This document shows positions 27,048 to 35,986 of a DNA stretch of 64,000 nt, piece by piece. The DNA is from JAAZGD01 sp034003765. Its GTDB lineage: Bacteria > Bacillota > Clostridia > Peptostreptococcales > Anaerovoracaceae. The first letter of the stretch is position 1. Every line of letters begins with the position of its first letter. The notes under the pieces were generated by a model. It did not search any database, was not told the origin of the DNA, and saw only the letters and a list, made by a program, of their open reading frames with translations. Location: NCBI GenBank assembly GCA_034003765.1, contig JAVEXZ010000004.1, forward strand, positions 57,645-121,644, given 5' to 3'. The position numbers and the translations under genes are program-made.

Positions 27048-28046
27048 CTAAACTAAAAGGTCAAAATTCATAGGGGTGTAAAATAGGTTTTCTATTTCCT
27101 TGTAGGTCAGGTCCTTTTGTCCCAATATCCACATAATTTTCGCCAACACTGTTTCCAAGTTCATATCTCTGGTTTCTAGGTATCTAACTCTTCCCTCAAG
27201 ACCCTTACCCACCTCATAGGTTGAGATATTGCTGCCTTCGTGCATAACTTGGGTAGTTATAACCAAGATTTTCTCCGACTCCTTATAAGATGCCAAGCAA
27301 GTAGAAAAACTTTCAACCAAGGAATCGGGCAGACCTCCAACGCCAAAGCTTTCCACAATAATACAATCATATCTAGAAAAAATCTCCCTTATAAGACTAT
27401 CTGTAGTAAGGGGAGTAAGTTTTAACAAAAAGATTTGTGGGTTCATCTGGAAATGAAAACTCACTGGCTGGGAGGGAATCTCTTGGCTAATATAGCGTAT
27501 AATCTTCCCGTTTTGGATTGTGGCAAGAAAGGGAAAGTTAATGCTAGAAAAAGCTTGGTAACTAACAGACATGGTTTTTTTGCCACGGGTTCCTGTTATT
27601 ACCTTGCCATTAAAAACTATGCATACTCCTCTTGAATTATCATCTATGGCATATAGGATGCTGTCGGTGAGGTTCACCTTAGCGTCAGTAGAATCGAAGG
27701 TAATGGGTTTTTGTGCACCTGTTAGAACGATGGGTTTGTTCAAATTCTGGATCATATAGGATAGGGCTGCTGCAGTATAGGCCATTGTGTCAGTTCCATG
27801 GCAGACTACATAACCATCATATTCCTCATAAGTATCTCTTATCATTTGGACAATCTTCATCCAAATATCTAGGTTCATATTTGTGCTATCCACTGCAGAA
27901 ACCTCAACAGTATCCAAGTGGCAAACCTTTGTCATATCTGGTAAATAGGAAAGTAAGGCTTCTCCTCCTAAAGCGGGTATTAATCCTCTTGCAGTTTCGG
28001 CGGATGCTATGGTCCCACCTGTTGTCATCATTAGTATTTTTTTCAT
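27048..28046 (-). CDS. Type I L-asparaginase
   Basis: A 332-residue cytoplasmic asparaginase converting asparagine to aspartate and ammonia. Catalytic Thr sites: MTTGGTIASAETARGLIP near the N-terminus and VVCHGTDTMAYTAAALSYM around residue 85. No signal peptide, and the loop and C-terminal pattern (TRDMNLETVLAKIMWILGQ) fit the type I class. I start with the ATG at 28046, one codon inside the longest frame. Its neighbours are the MoeA-like gene downstream and an unknown protein upstream, with no obvious functional link. Confidence 0.92.
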   Translation of the reverse strand: MKKILMMTTGGTIASAETARGLIPALGGEALLSYLPDMTKVCHLDTVEVSAVDSTNMNLDIWMKIVQMIRDTYEEYDGYVVCHGTDTMAYTAAALSYMIQNLNKPIVLTGAQKPITFDSTDAKVNLTDSILYAIDDNSRGVCIVFNGKVITGTRGKKTMSVSYQAFSSINFPFLATIQNGKIIRYISQEIPSQPVSFHFQMNPQIFLLKLTPLTTDSLIREIFSRYDCIIVESFGVGGLPDSLVESFSTCLASYKESEKILVITTQVMHEGSNISTYEVGKGLEGRVRYLETRDMNLETVLAKIMWILGQKDLTYKEIENLFYTPMNFDLLV

Positions 28047-28058
28047 CAAATCATGTCC

Positions 28059-28586
28059 TCATACAATTAGAAAAGCGAAATCTATTGACCCCATGTCCGC
28101 ATCCATGTATTTTATGGCTAACCAAGGGGGGAGTTCAACCAACTTGTCCAAATCCACCTGGATTAAATTGTCCTCAACGCTTATCTTGCCAGGGTTTGCT
28201 TCAACTATTTTCTCCAATATTTTTGGAATAAAGCTATTTGCTAGTGTCATTCCATCTCGCTGATAAGATAGGGTTATCTCGTGTTTCTTAGGCTCAAATA
28301 CAAGTTTTTCTATGTTAAGGACCAGTCTTGCCTTGGCTTTAATAAATAGCTTGGCAACTATCTCTATGTAGATTTTACCCCCGCGAAAGGAAATATGGTA
28401 GTCATCTAACTTGCCTTGGGCCAAGGAGAGTATTAAATCACGGCAGCCTTCATTAACAAAATTCTCCCTTAGCTTGATTACTCCTCTATCCCCATGGTCA
28501 GAATCTATTCCAGCCAAAATAGCGGAAATTTCATCCCTATTCCGTGCGGCTATCAAAAGCCCTTTTGTTAGTAAATCTCTGTCCAT
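28059..28586 (-). CDS. Conserved-looking protein of unknown function
   Basis: About 175 residues, not recognised. The first half is helical with NEGCRDLILSLAQGKLD; the second half alternates hydrophobic residues in beta-strand style (YHISFRGGKIYIEIVAKLFI, LVLNIEKLVFEPKKHEITLS) and ends with LPPWLAIKYMDADMGSIDF. This amphipathic beta pattern recalls lipid-binding or DUF2993-like folds, but that is only an impression. I place the start at 28586, after AGGGGGC, instead of at the upstream frame limit. It sits 12 bases from the asparaginase gene and is probably in one operon with it. Two short direct repeats (ttggtgttgttagtatgcacta type) lie upstream. Confidence 0.6.
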   Translation of the reverse strand: MDRDLLTKGLLIAARNRDEISAILAGIDSDHGDRGVIKLRENFVNEGCRDLILSLAQGKLDDYHISFRGGKIYIEIVAKLFIKAKARLVLNIEKLVFEPKKHEITLSYQRDGMTLANSFIPKILEKIVEANPGKISVEDNLIQVDLDKLVELPPWLAIKYMDADMGSIDFAFLIV

Positions 28587-28745
28587 TTGTAAGCCCCCTT
28601 TGTCTGCCATTTTAACACTTTTTATCGGTAAAGTACATGGTATCTTGGTGTTGTTAGTATGCACTATCTGGTAGTATATGGTGTTGTTAGTATGCACTAT
28701 CTCTGATACAATAGTTATAAATAAAGGAAAGCAAAGAGGATTCGC

Positions 28746-29645
28746 ATGAAAAAAATTGTTCTATATATAATGATTTCTGCCTTGCTTTTTAGCACCATGG
28801 AGGTGGCTTTAAAGATTGCAGGATCCGATCTTGATGCTTTCCAACTAACCCTTTTACGTTTTATAATAGGAGGTCTATTTCTACTCCCTTTTGCCTTGGT
28901 AAGAGTCAGGAAAAAGAACATTGTTATTAGGCGAAATGACTATTTATACATGCTCTTGCTGGGAATAATTTGTATACCGATTTCAATGGTCTTCTTCCAG
29001 TTGGGAGTAGAAAATTCTAATGCTTCCACTGCGGCAGTGATTTTTTGCATTAACCCAATGTTTACCATTTTTTTCGCCCACTTTGTAACTGAAGAAAAAC
29101 TTTCTCGCAACAAGGTTATAAGTATAGTAATTGGAATAATAGGTATAGTATTTATGATTGGTCCATGGAACATCCAGATTGGAGACAGTTTTTTGGGTGC
29201 AAGTTACTCTACATTGGCTGCTGTGCTTTTTGGTCTTTATAGCGCCCTGGGAAGACGCACCGTCCATAGATTAGGAGGCCTACCCCAAACTGCTATTAGT
29301 TTTCTTTTAGGTTCTCTGGCTATGTTTCCTCTAATGTTTGTTTTAAATAAACCAATTATTTCTGGTATCACTTGGGGAAACCTTCCAGTGCTTTTTTATG
29401 CCGGAATAATGGTTACAGGGCTTGGTTACCTATGCTATTTTATGGCAATGGAGCATGGAGATGCTGCTACTGCATCAATTGTCTTTTTTATAAAGCCAGG
29501 TTTGGCCCCAATTATAGCAGTCCTTATACTAAGGGAAGTCATAAACCTTAACGGTTTCTTGGGAATTATCCTTGTTTTTGCTGGGTCATATATTAATCTT
29601 AGAGAACAAAAGGCAATAAAAACTCGCAAAAATATAAAAGTGTAA
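28746..29645 (+). CDS. DMT superfamily (EamA) transporter
   Basis: A 299-residue protein with ten hydrophobic segments arranged as two EamA repeats of five, the drug/metabolite transporter fold. The N-terminal repeat starts MISALLFSTMEVALKIAG with LDAFQLTLLRFIIGGLFLLP; the second starts ASYSTLAAVLFGLYSALGRR and includes PVLFYAGIMVTGLGYLCYFM and KPGLAPIIAVLILRE. Substrates of EamA proteins vary (amino acids, nucleobases, toxins) and cannot be read from sequence. GAGGA precedes the ATG. The gene is followed by a tandem repeat array. Confidence 0.88.
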   Translation: MKKIVLYIMISALLFSTMEVALKIAGSDLDAFQLTLLRFIIGGLFLLPFALVRVRKKNIVIRRNDYLYMLLLGIICIPISMVFFQLGVENSNASTAAVIFCINPMFTIFFAHFVTEEKLSRNKVISIVIGIIGIVFMIGPWNIQIGDSFLGASYSTLAAVLFGLYSALGRRTVHRLGGLPQTAISFLLGSLAMFPLMFVLNKPIISGITWGNLPVLFYAGIMVTGLGYLCYFMAMEHGDAATASIVFFIKPGLAPIIAVLILREVINLNGFLGIILVFAGSYINLREQKAIKTRKNIKV

Positions 29646-29686
29646 TGATGGTAAGTATAGTATCAAGTCGCAAAAATAAAAACACG

Positions 29687-29866
29687 AAATGAGTGTAAGC
29701 ACAGTAAAAAAGCTACTAGAATATAAATATTAAATGATGGTGAGTATGGTAAAAAAGCCACTAAAATATAAATATTAAATGATGGTGAGTATGGTAAAAA
29801 AGCCACTAGAATATAAATATAAAATGATGGTGAGTATGTTAAAAAAGCCACTAGAATATAAATATG
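29687..29866. repeat. 45-bp tandem repeat, four copies
   Basis: Four units of 45 bp start at 29687, 29732, 29777 and 29822, with shared gatggtgagtatg and aagccacta segments; the first copy is more diverged and a fifth, partial one may start at 29642. The period is 15 codons, so both strands stay open through it. On the plus strand a 63-codon frame (29779-29970) runs from the repeats to the Nudix start. I see no evidence that it is expressed. Confidence 0.88.
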
Positions 29867-29966
29867 GACTGATGATAAATATATTGAAAAACCTAGGCAA
29901 ATGGCTATGCAAACATCGAATAATAGACACTTCCAGGCTTAATATTGGCAGAATAAAGGTGAAACG

Positions 29967-30587
29967 ATGAATATTGAAAGAATAACTCAATCTATAAGAA
30001 ACAGAAATCCTGAACCCCTAAAACCCTACAACTATTACGGTGTTATGGTTCCCTTGATACAAAAGGGTGATAATTTCTCAGTGCTTTTCGAGGTGCGTTC
30101 AGAAAGTCTTTTAATGCAACCTGGAGAAATCTGCTTTCCAGGAGGAAGGCAAGATGAAGGAGAAAGCCCAGAGGAATGTGCAATTCGCGAAACTTGTGAG
30201 GAGCTTTGCATAAGCCAGGACAAAATCAAATTAATCGGCCCCATAGATTATCTTAATGCTTATAGCAACTTCACCATTTACCCCTTTGTTGGACTTATAG
30301 ATCATCAAGATATTCATAGTGTGCCTTTTAACCATGACGAAGTGCAGGAAACATTTTTGGTTCCCCTGGATTTTTTCTTGGAAAATGAGCCTCTGTCCTT
30401 TACATTCCCAGTTGCACCTCAAATTCCCAATGATTTTCCATATGAGCTAATAAATAATAAGGGCTCATATAAGTGGCGTCAGGGCAAAGCCATTATCCCA
30501 ATTTATAACTATGAGTCACGTAAAATATGGGGGTTGACAGCGAGGGTTATTCACAATTTTGTTCAGCTTATTCGTGAAGATCTTTAG
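29967..30587 (+). CDS. Nudix hydrolase, CoA pyrophosphatase type
   Basis: A 206-residue Nudix protein. The catalytic box is present as GGRQDEGESPEECAIRETCEEL, matching GX5EX7REUXEEXGU except for the last position. The neighbouring ICFPGG and the C-terminal IWGLTARVIHNFVQLI are typical of NudL-like CoA diphosphatases, which split CoA or acyl-CoA into 3',5'-ADP and phosphopantetheine. AAAGGTG precedes the ATG. Substrate specificity is inferred from the family only. Confidence 0.88.
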   Translation: MNIERITQSIRNRNPEPLKPYNYYGVMVPLIQKGDNFSVLFEVRSESLLMQPGEICFPGGRQDEGESPEECAIRETCEELCISQDKIKLIGPIDYLNAYSNFTIYPFVGLIDHQDIHSVPFNHDEVQETFLVPLDFFLENEPLSFTFPVAPQIPNDFPYELINNKGSYKWRQGKAIIPIYNYESRKIWGLTARVIHNFVQLIREDL

Positions 30588-30647
30588 CCCCTGCTTATTT
30601 ATGCCCTTTTCTATAATAGGCATATTAATCCTCAGCTAAAGGATTTT

Positions 30648-30725
30648 TCTTGAGTCTTTTCTTGAGTCTTTTCTTGAGTCTATTCTTGATTCTATTCTTG
30701 ATTCTATTCGTGATTCTATTCTTGA
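30648..30725. repeat. 12-bp tandem repeat, about six and a half copies
   Basis: Units of the form tcttgagtcttt, drifting to tcttgattctat, lie directly downstream of the Nudix gene. Period 12 keeps frame. The segment from 30726 to 31178 holds no gene that I can support. Confidence 0.88.
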
Positions 30726-30913
30726 CCATCTCGGCTTCATCAAGGAAAAAAGGGCAACCATCCCAATTTATAGTCGCTCCCTCACCTATGAGGGTATAGT
30801 TCTTTCAATGAATTTTGGCTACAAGGAATAATCGTTCAGATTACATATCATTGAATTGGACTTCAGCTCTTTTTCACAGCCGATAGAAAAAGCTGCTACT
30901 ATTAGGAGCACAA

Positions 30914-30975
30914 GTGACATACTCCCACCACTTATAGAAGTGGGGGCATCTCCTTCGAGTAGCCTACGGGCTACA
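30914..30975 (-). mobile_element. IS200/IS605-like element end (remnant)
   Basis: The minus strand reads ...gtaggctactcgaaggagatgcccccacttctataagtggtgggagtatgtcac: a CCCCCACTT/AAGTGG hairpin and the gagtatgtcac terminus that I associate with the ends (and guide-RNA region) of IS200/IS605 family elements. No TnpA or TnpB coding sequence is left. An 87-codon frame crossing it is a by-product. The related palindrome at 9438 shares the terminus. Confidence 0.55.
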
Positions 30976-31178
30976 GCCAAGCTTTGAGCAAGTATTTTAT
31001 TCCTTGTGATTAAAGCAACTTTTTTCATGTGGATATCCTCTAAATATATTAATTGTCTCTTTAATATACCAAAGTTACTCACCCATTACACTATCCCTAA
31101 CGGCTAGTTTTTCCTTATTTCATCCGTAAAATTTGTTGTTACATCAGTAGAATTTGTGGTGATAATAGCTTTAATAAA

Positions 31179-33245
31179 CTAGGTCCTTTCTATTCTTGTT
31201 GGTTCATTTCTTACTGGCTCATTATATCCAACAATTAATCCCATTTCACCAAGAGTCTCTTCCAAGGGAACATCTAACCCCCCATGCATGAAAGCAAGTA
31301 CTCCCTGTTCAATTGAAATAACACCTTGAAGCAAATAATTTTCAATGGCCTGAAAACTTTCATCTATTTGGCTAGCTTCAGGCCCTTGCAAACAATTAAG
31401 GATTATTTTAGAAGTAGAGTAAATGAAATACAAATTCTCTTCTTTCAAAGCCTGGCGAATTTTCTCTTGGTCTCCATCTATGGTAGTCATTATCACCAAC
31501 CCTCCAGAAAACCTGAAGAGAGGTAGAGCTTTTACTTCAATCAAATTGTCCCTGCCATACCGGTTCTTATATTTTTTGCTCATCCCTGTAGGGCATCTAT
31601 CAACATATATTCTTTGTGTTACATCACAAACAGATCTTGCTACATCTGCCTCTGATACGAAACCCTTTTCTATCAAGACTACTCCCAGCCTTGTACAAGT
31701 ATCAGTGGCCTCTTCTAGGGCGACCTTAAGCTTCTTGGGAGTAATTAGCTTTTGATATAATAAAGCATCTCCTAAATTCCTTTTATACCTTTCTAAAATC
31801 TCAAGTTCCAAAAATGAATGTTCTGTTTTGCTCCATTTAGGTTTCTTTTTTATTCGGGAACCTGCCCCAAAGAGCCTTAACTTCCACGCTAGTATAGTGG
31901 CATGGAAGTTAATAATATTACCAAGAACTAATCTGAATGGTAGAAGGGGTGGGAAAAAGCTGCTAATGAACCCCGATTTACGACCATAAACATTCTTTAC
32001 GGCAATGTAACGTAAAACCTGCCTTTCTATCATTAGTATAGAAAGTACAACCATAAGATACCAGGAAGCACTATATAAGGGAAACATTATTGGGACATCC
32101 ACAAAAAGAGATAGGATAAAATAAGCAAATACCAGATAGCCTGGCCCCAACAATAAGTTACCCAGTTTAGCCTTCCAGTCACGATAGAGGCTATACTTTG
32201 AGACAAAGCTTAAGGTCTTCAACTTTAGTATTTCTCTCAACTTAAATGTCTGCATAGTAATGCCATAAATCCATCTAGTCTTTTGGCGAATGGCAGTTCT
32301 GTAAGTTGAGGGAAACATACTTCTAGTGGAAATGAACTCTCTCCTCATCTTGCCATCACATCCCATACGGGCAACTTCGTCCAGAACATAGTGGAGATGG
32401 TAGCCCTTCTCTTTGAACTGGAGAGATAGCTTGTAGTCCTCGGTTAAACTACCTACTGGAAATACTTCATGGTCAGGGAATGTTTCTATTAAGTCTCTTC
32501 TTATAATAAATCCCGTTCCTGCCGAAGGCACAAAGGCATTTGTGGCAGACCTGGCTGTCATAATTCGATAGTGATTCTCTGCGAACTCATCTCCATAAGT
32601 CCCTGATACCATGTTCCTAAAAATATTCCCTAGTCTGGGTTTTTCTTGTAAGGGGAAGACAGGTATTTGAATAGCACCATGGCTATCCAAAAGATAGTTT
32701 TCCAACTTAAACTCATAAGGGTGGACCAAATCTTCTGCATCGTGAACCACAAAACCATGATATCTTATAAAATGTTCTTTTTCATATTCAAAAATAAACC
32801 TAATTACATTGTTAAGGTTGTCAGCCTTAGAACTTGGCCCTTCCAAGACGTGAATTACCTTGTGCACATTTTTGAATTCTCTAGCTAGGTCATCAGCTAC
32901 TCTTTGTGTACCAGGGTCATTAGGGTAAACGCCAAGAAATATATCATACATGGATGAGGGGTATTGATTGGAAAGAATAACATTACGTATAACTTCGCCT
33001 AAAACATTTTCTTCATTATAGGCTGCTACCATTACTGCCAATTTTCTGGGGATTTTATCCTCCACCTCTTCAGCATCTATGATAGGTGATTTTATTTTTC
33101 CAAAAAGCTTGCCCATCCCATAGTAAATATCCCAAATCAAATCATCTATACTGATGAATAAGACCAGGATAACAAATACTAATCCTATGATATAAATGGC
33201 GGTTAAACTAACAGCATTGGCGTGGCCGAATAGAAATTCAAGCAA
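31179..33245 (-). CDS. NfrB-like membrane glycosyltransferase with MshEN domain
   Basis: A 688-residue protein. One N-terminal helix (about 12-33), then a family-2 glycosyltransferase domain (about 65-330) with MVAAYNEENVLGEVI, VHDAEDLVHPYE and SLTEDYKLSLQFKEKGYHLH, QKTRWIYGI as the QxxRW-type motif, then three to four helices (about 360-450). Residues about 500-570 (LGDALLYQKLITPKKLKVAL, LGVVLIEKGFVSEADVAR) form an MshEN-type domain, a known c-di-GMP-binding fold, and related sequence may continue to the end. In E. coli, NfrB works with NfrA in an exopolysaccharide system controlled by c-di-GMP; no NfrA is present here. The start is TTG after GGGGA; no ATG lies before the first helix. Confidence 0.85.
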   Translation of the reverse strand: MLEFLFGHANAVSLTAIYIIGLVFVILVLFISIDDLIWDIYYGMGKLFGKIKSPIIDAEEVEDKIPRKLAVMVAAYNEENVLGEVIRNVILSNQYPSSMYDIFLGVYPNDPGTQRVADDLAREFKNVHKVIHVLEGPSSKADNLNNVIRFIFEYEKEHFIRYHGFVVHDAEDLVHPYEFKLENYLLDSHGAIQIPVFPLQEKPRLGNIFRNMVSGTYGDEFAENHYRIMTARSATNAFVPSAGTGFIIRRDLIETFPDHEVFPVGSLTEDYKLSLQFKEKGYHLHYVLDEVARMGCDGKMRREFISTRSMFPSTYRTAIRQKTRWIYGITMQTFKLREILKLKTLSFVSKYSLYRDWKAKLGNLLLGPGYLVFAYFILSLFVDVPIMFPLYSASWYLMVVLSILMIERQVLRYIAVKNVYGRKSGFISSFFPPLLPFRLVLGNIINFHATILAWKLRLFGAGSRIKKKPKWSKTEHSFLELEILERYKRNLGDALLYQKLITPKKLKVALEEATDTCTRLGVVLIEKGFVSEADVARSVCDVTQRIYVDRCPTGMSKKYKNRYGRDNLIEVKALPLFRFSGGLVIMTTIDGDQEKIRQALKEENLYFIYSTSKIILNCLQGPEASQIDESFQAIENYLLQGVISIEQGVLAFMHGGLDVPLEETLGEMGLIVGYNEPVRNEPTRIERT

Positions 33246-33423
33246 ATTAATTCCCCATTTCCTGATTTATAAATTGCTAGGGTAAATTACATACAAATTG
33301 ACTATGCAACCTATTAATATAATGGTAATTTTATCATTTTCTAGAGATTCTTTCTATACATATCAAGGACTTCTTTTCCTTATGATAATCCTTGTTATTT
33401 GCTCCTATTATTTGTAAAATCAC

Positions 33424-33461
33424 ATGAAAAAAACTAGGGCTTTCACACCCTAGCTTTTTCC
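33424..33461 (-). terminator. Terminator of the Hsp20 gene
   Basis: Hairpin CTAGGG ... CCCTAG flanked by A-run and T-run, 14 bases beyond the Hsp20 stop codon. The symmetry allows function in both directions. Confidence 0.85.
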
Positions 33462-33475
33462 AACATTTTATAGAA

Positions 33476-33934
33476 CTATTTTACCTCTATTTCTCTTGCC
33501 AGCTTTGATTCTTCTATGGGTTTTTTGGGTAGGTCTACTTTAAGAACTCCATCCTTGTACTCAGCATTGATTTTTTCTGTATCAACACCGCTTACATCAA
33601 AGCTTCTCATATAGGACCCATAGTACCTCTCTCTGCGTATCATTTTGCCTTTTTCCTCTGATTCCTCATCAAAAGATCTTTCTGCCTTTATGGTCAGATA
33701 ATCCCCATCCAAGTCAATCTTAATGTCATCTTTAGAAAAGCCTGGCAATTCAGCCTCTAAAGCATACTTGTCCTTATCCTCTGTTACATCTGTTTTGATG
33801 AGAGAATACTTACCTGTATCAAGGTTTCCACCAAAAAAGTCTCTAAAAATTGAGTTGCTAGTTGGGAAGAAGTTCTCACCAAACAAAGAAGGCACATTGA
33901 ATAAGTTTCTTTCGTACTTCTTTAATTCATTCAT
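33476..33934 (-). CDS. Hsp20/alpha-crystallin small heat-shock protein
   Basis: A 152-residue ATP-independent chaperone that holds unfolding proteins. The N-terminal part has NLFNVPSLFGENFFPTS and the alpha-crystallin domain covers about 45-140: TDVTEDKDKYALEAELPGFS, KDDIKIDLDGDYLTI, RRERYYGSYMRSFDV and the AEYKDGVLKVDLPK motif. AGGAGG precedes the ATG. A CIRCE operator lies 30 bases further upstream, so the gene should be repressed by HrcA until heat shock. This is the layout of clostridial hsp18. Confidence 0.94.
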   Translation of the reverse strand: MNELKKYERNLFNVPSLFGENFFPTSNSIFRDFFGGNLDTGKYSLIKTDVTEDKDKYALEAELPGFSKDDIKIDLDGDYLTIKAERSFDEESEEKGKMIRRERYYGSYMRSFDVSGVDTEKINAEYKDGVLKVDLPKKPIEESKLAREIEVK

Positions 33935-33963
33935 TTAACACACCTCCTATAATTAATATCTTC

Positions 33964-33990
33964 TTGGCACTCTCGTTGTTAGAGTGCTAG
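33964..33990 (-). promoter_or_regulatory. CIRCE operator (HrcA site)
   Basis: TTGGCACTC, nine bases, GAGTGCTAG. The consensus is TTAGCACTC-N9-GAGTGCTAA, so each half-site has eight of nine matches and the spacer is exact. It sits in the leader of the Hsp20 gene. Confidence 0.92.
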
Positions 33991-34034
33991 CGCCTACAAA
34001 TTTTATATACCCAATGATCCGCAAATTTAACATG

Positions 34035-35147
34035 CTAAGCTTTAAAATTATATATAGGTTTTATAATGTCTATTACATCAACAGTTTCTTTTATACTGTG
34101 GAGGATTTCTTCAATATCTTTATAAGCTGAGGGACTTTCGTCTAGTGTATCCTTATGAACGGATGTGGAGTAAATATCCTTCATAGACTCCTTAAATTCC
34201 TCAAGCTTTAATTCTTGTTTAGCGGCGGTTCTGCTCAAAACTCGTCCAGCACCATGAGGGGCAGAAAAGTTCCAGTCTTTGTTACCTTTCCCAACTGCAA
34301 GAATAGAGCCGTCTCTCATATTAATGGGAATCAAAACTCTTTCTCCCTCATAAGCGGATATGGCTCCCTTTCGAATGATATTATCTTTAAAGTTAATATA
34401 GTTGTGGACTGTCTCAAAATGTATAAACTCGTCTAGCCCTCTCTTAAATAAGCTATGAAGTATAATGTTAGCCATCACTTCTCTATTTAAGCTTGCGTAT
34501 TCTTGACAAATTTTCATATCATGAAGATATTCCCGTCTATTATCACCTGTTAAATAACATAGCTCCCTAGGGTAGGGCTCTCTTGTTCCAATGTTTTTGT
34601 TACAGGTATCAATAGCAAGGTTTTGGTATATTCTCGCAACTTGGTTGCCTAAATTTCTACTTCCCGAGTGAATCACCAGATACTTATTGTCCCCACTATC
34701 TAGACCAAGCTCAATAAAATGGTTACCTCCCCCTAAGCTACCAATACTATTCTCCATTCTTCTAGTATTTCTTAGTTTCCTATATACGTAAAGGTCCTGA
34801 ATCTTATCAAAGCCTTGCTTTCTGTTTTTATGAACATTGCTGCCAGAGGGTATCTTGCTAGATATAATCCTATCCAATTTAGGGAGATCCACAAAAGTAT
34901 CTCCAAGTTCAACTGTAAGCATTCCACAGCCAATATCAACACCAACAATGTTTGGAATAACCTTATCCCCCATATCTGCAGTGAAGCCAATGACACATCC
35001 CATACCTTGGTGAACATCAGGCATTATCCTTACCCTTGAGCCTTCTATAAAGTCTTGATTTAAGAACTCTTTGATTTGATCCCTTGCTCCATCTTCTAAA
35101 CTTTTTGCAAAAACTTTAGCCTTTCCGTACTTGCCTTTTAACTCCAC
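34035..35147 (-). CDS. rtcB: RtcB family RNA ligase
   Basis: A 370-residue protein of the RtcB family, which joins RNA 2',3'-cyclic phosphate or 3'-phosphate ends to 5'-OH ends using GTP and Mn2+. Signature parts: VGVDIGCGMLTVEL, SLGGGNHFIELG, VIHSGSRNLGNQVA and SAPHGAGRVLSRTAAK, the last holding the candidate guanylylated His. It belongs to the shorter group of RtcB proteins (E. coli about 408). The start is GTG at 35147, five bases after GGAGG. It stands alone; no RtcA or archease gene is near. Confidence 0.9.
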   Translation of the reverse strand: MELKGKYGKAKVFAKSLEDGARDQIKEFLNQDFIEGSRVRIMPDVHQGMGCVIGFTADMGDKVIPNIVGVDIGCGMLTVELGDTFVDLPKLDRIISSKIPSGSNVHKNRKQGFDKIQDLYVYRKLRNTRRMENSIGSLGGGNHFIELGLDSGDNKYLVIHSGSRNLGNQVARIYQNLAIDTCNKNIGTREPYPRELCYLTGDNRREYLHDMKICQEYASLNREVMANIILHSLFKRGLDEFIHFETVHNYINFKDNIIRKGAISAYEGERVLIPINMRDGSILAVGKGNKDWNFSAPHGAGRVLSRTAAKQELKLEEFKESMKDIYSTSVHKDTLDESPSAYKDIEEILHSIKETVDVIDIIKPIYNFKA

Positions 35148-35262
35148 TCAAACCTCCTCCTAACTTGTCATCCCGTCACCTAGCTTGAATTCTATATACC
35201 AATAAGCCGCTTTCTTAAGCTTTGTTTGAGCCCTTTAGTAAAATTTCCGATAAGTTTTTTTT

Positions 35263-35898
35263 TTAATTTTCTTTCTGTTTGTATAGTCTATCGTGGTAAT
35301 AACTTTCAGACAGGTACAATGCTGCCATGGGATTATGCCCAAGAACTCGATCCTTTGTCGCAAAAACTGTGACTGGAGCCTTCGAATATTTCATAAAAAG
35401 CGTATCATGCCCAACACAAAGACATAAAATAAGATTAAGGTCTGTCTCAGCCTTATCTAAGAAGGCGGCTTGACCAATGGGATTACACATGGTTTCATGT
35501 TGGCCAGGTTCTATTTTTTCTCCTTCTTGAATCCCAATAAATTCCTTGGGAATATGCCCATTCTTACAAGCTACGGATTCAACTTCAAAACCATTATGCC
35601 TAAGTATATTGGAAAGGATTTTAGCCTCTTCCTTTACTCCTATACAAAAGGCTATCCCCAGTCTTTTGTAACCGCTAGCCCTTGCGAATTCTATAATCTC
35701 TTCTAACCTAGTATTCTTACAATAACCACTGCTTTCAACAATAGCTGCAATTCGAGCTAGTTCTTTGTTGGAACCCTCATCATATAGATCTTTTATCAGA
35801 TCTATTTCCTCTTCGTCTAGGCAGGGGCAATTGCTAGGAAACTTTTCCGGCTTTTCCTCTTCACAGCTTTCGATTTTACAATAGGCACAGGTATACAT
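35263..35898 (-). CDS. DUF1847 Cys-rich protein
   Basis: About 211 residues. It begins with YTCAYCKIESC, followed by NCPC, giving at least five Cys in the first 35 residues, probably a metal site. Further Cys lie in GYCKNTRLEEIIEFARASGY, GIAFCIGVKEEAKILS, CKNGH and LCLCVGHDTLFMKYSKAPVT. This matches the DUF1847 family of anaerobes; its function is unknown, but the late part (VGHDTLF) is its most conserved region. I begin at the ATG at 35898, nine bases after AAAGGAG. Confidence 0.78.
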   Translation of the reverse strand: MYTCAYCKIESCEEEKPEKFPSNCPCLDEEEIDLIKDLYDEGSNKELARIAAIVESSGYCKNTRLEEIIEFARASGYKRLGIAFCIGVKEEAKILSNILRHNGFEVESVACKNGHIPKEFIGIQEGEKIEPGQHETMCNPIGQAAFLDKAETDLNLILCLCVGHDTLFMKYSKAPVTVFATKDRVLGHNPMAALYLSESYYHDRLYKQKEN

Positions 35899-35986
35899 AT
35901 AATAAACTCCTTTCTTCTTCCGCGGACTCATTAAATGGCTTCTTATTCTATCAGCTACTCAATTATATCCTACATTTATGTTCGAT

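Noticed and set aside
29779..29970. 63-codon gene made of repeats
   Set aside because: Openness follows from the 45-bp period alone; no independent sign of expression. Kept as a finding only.
30819..31082. 87-codon gene on the minus strand
   Set aside because: Most of it is translation of the IS200/IS605-like end hairpin; no domain is present.
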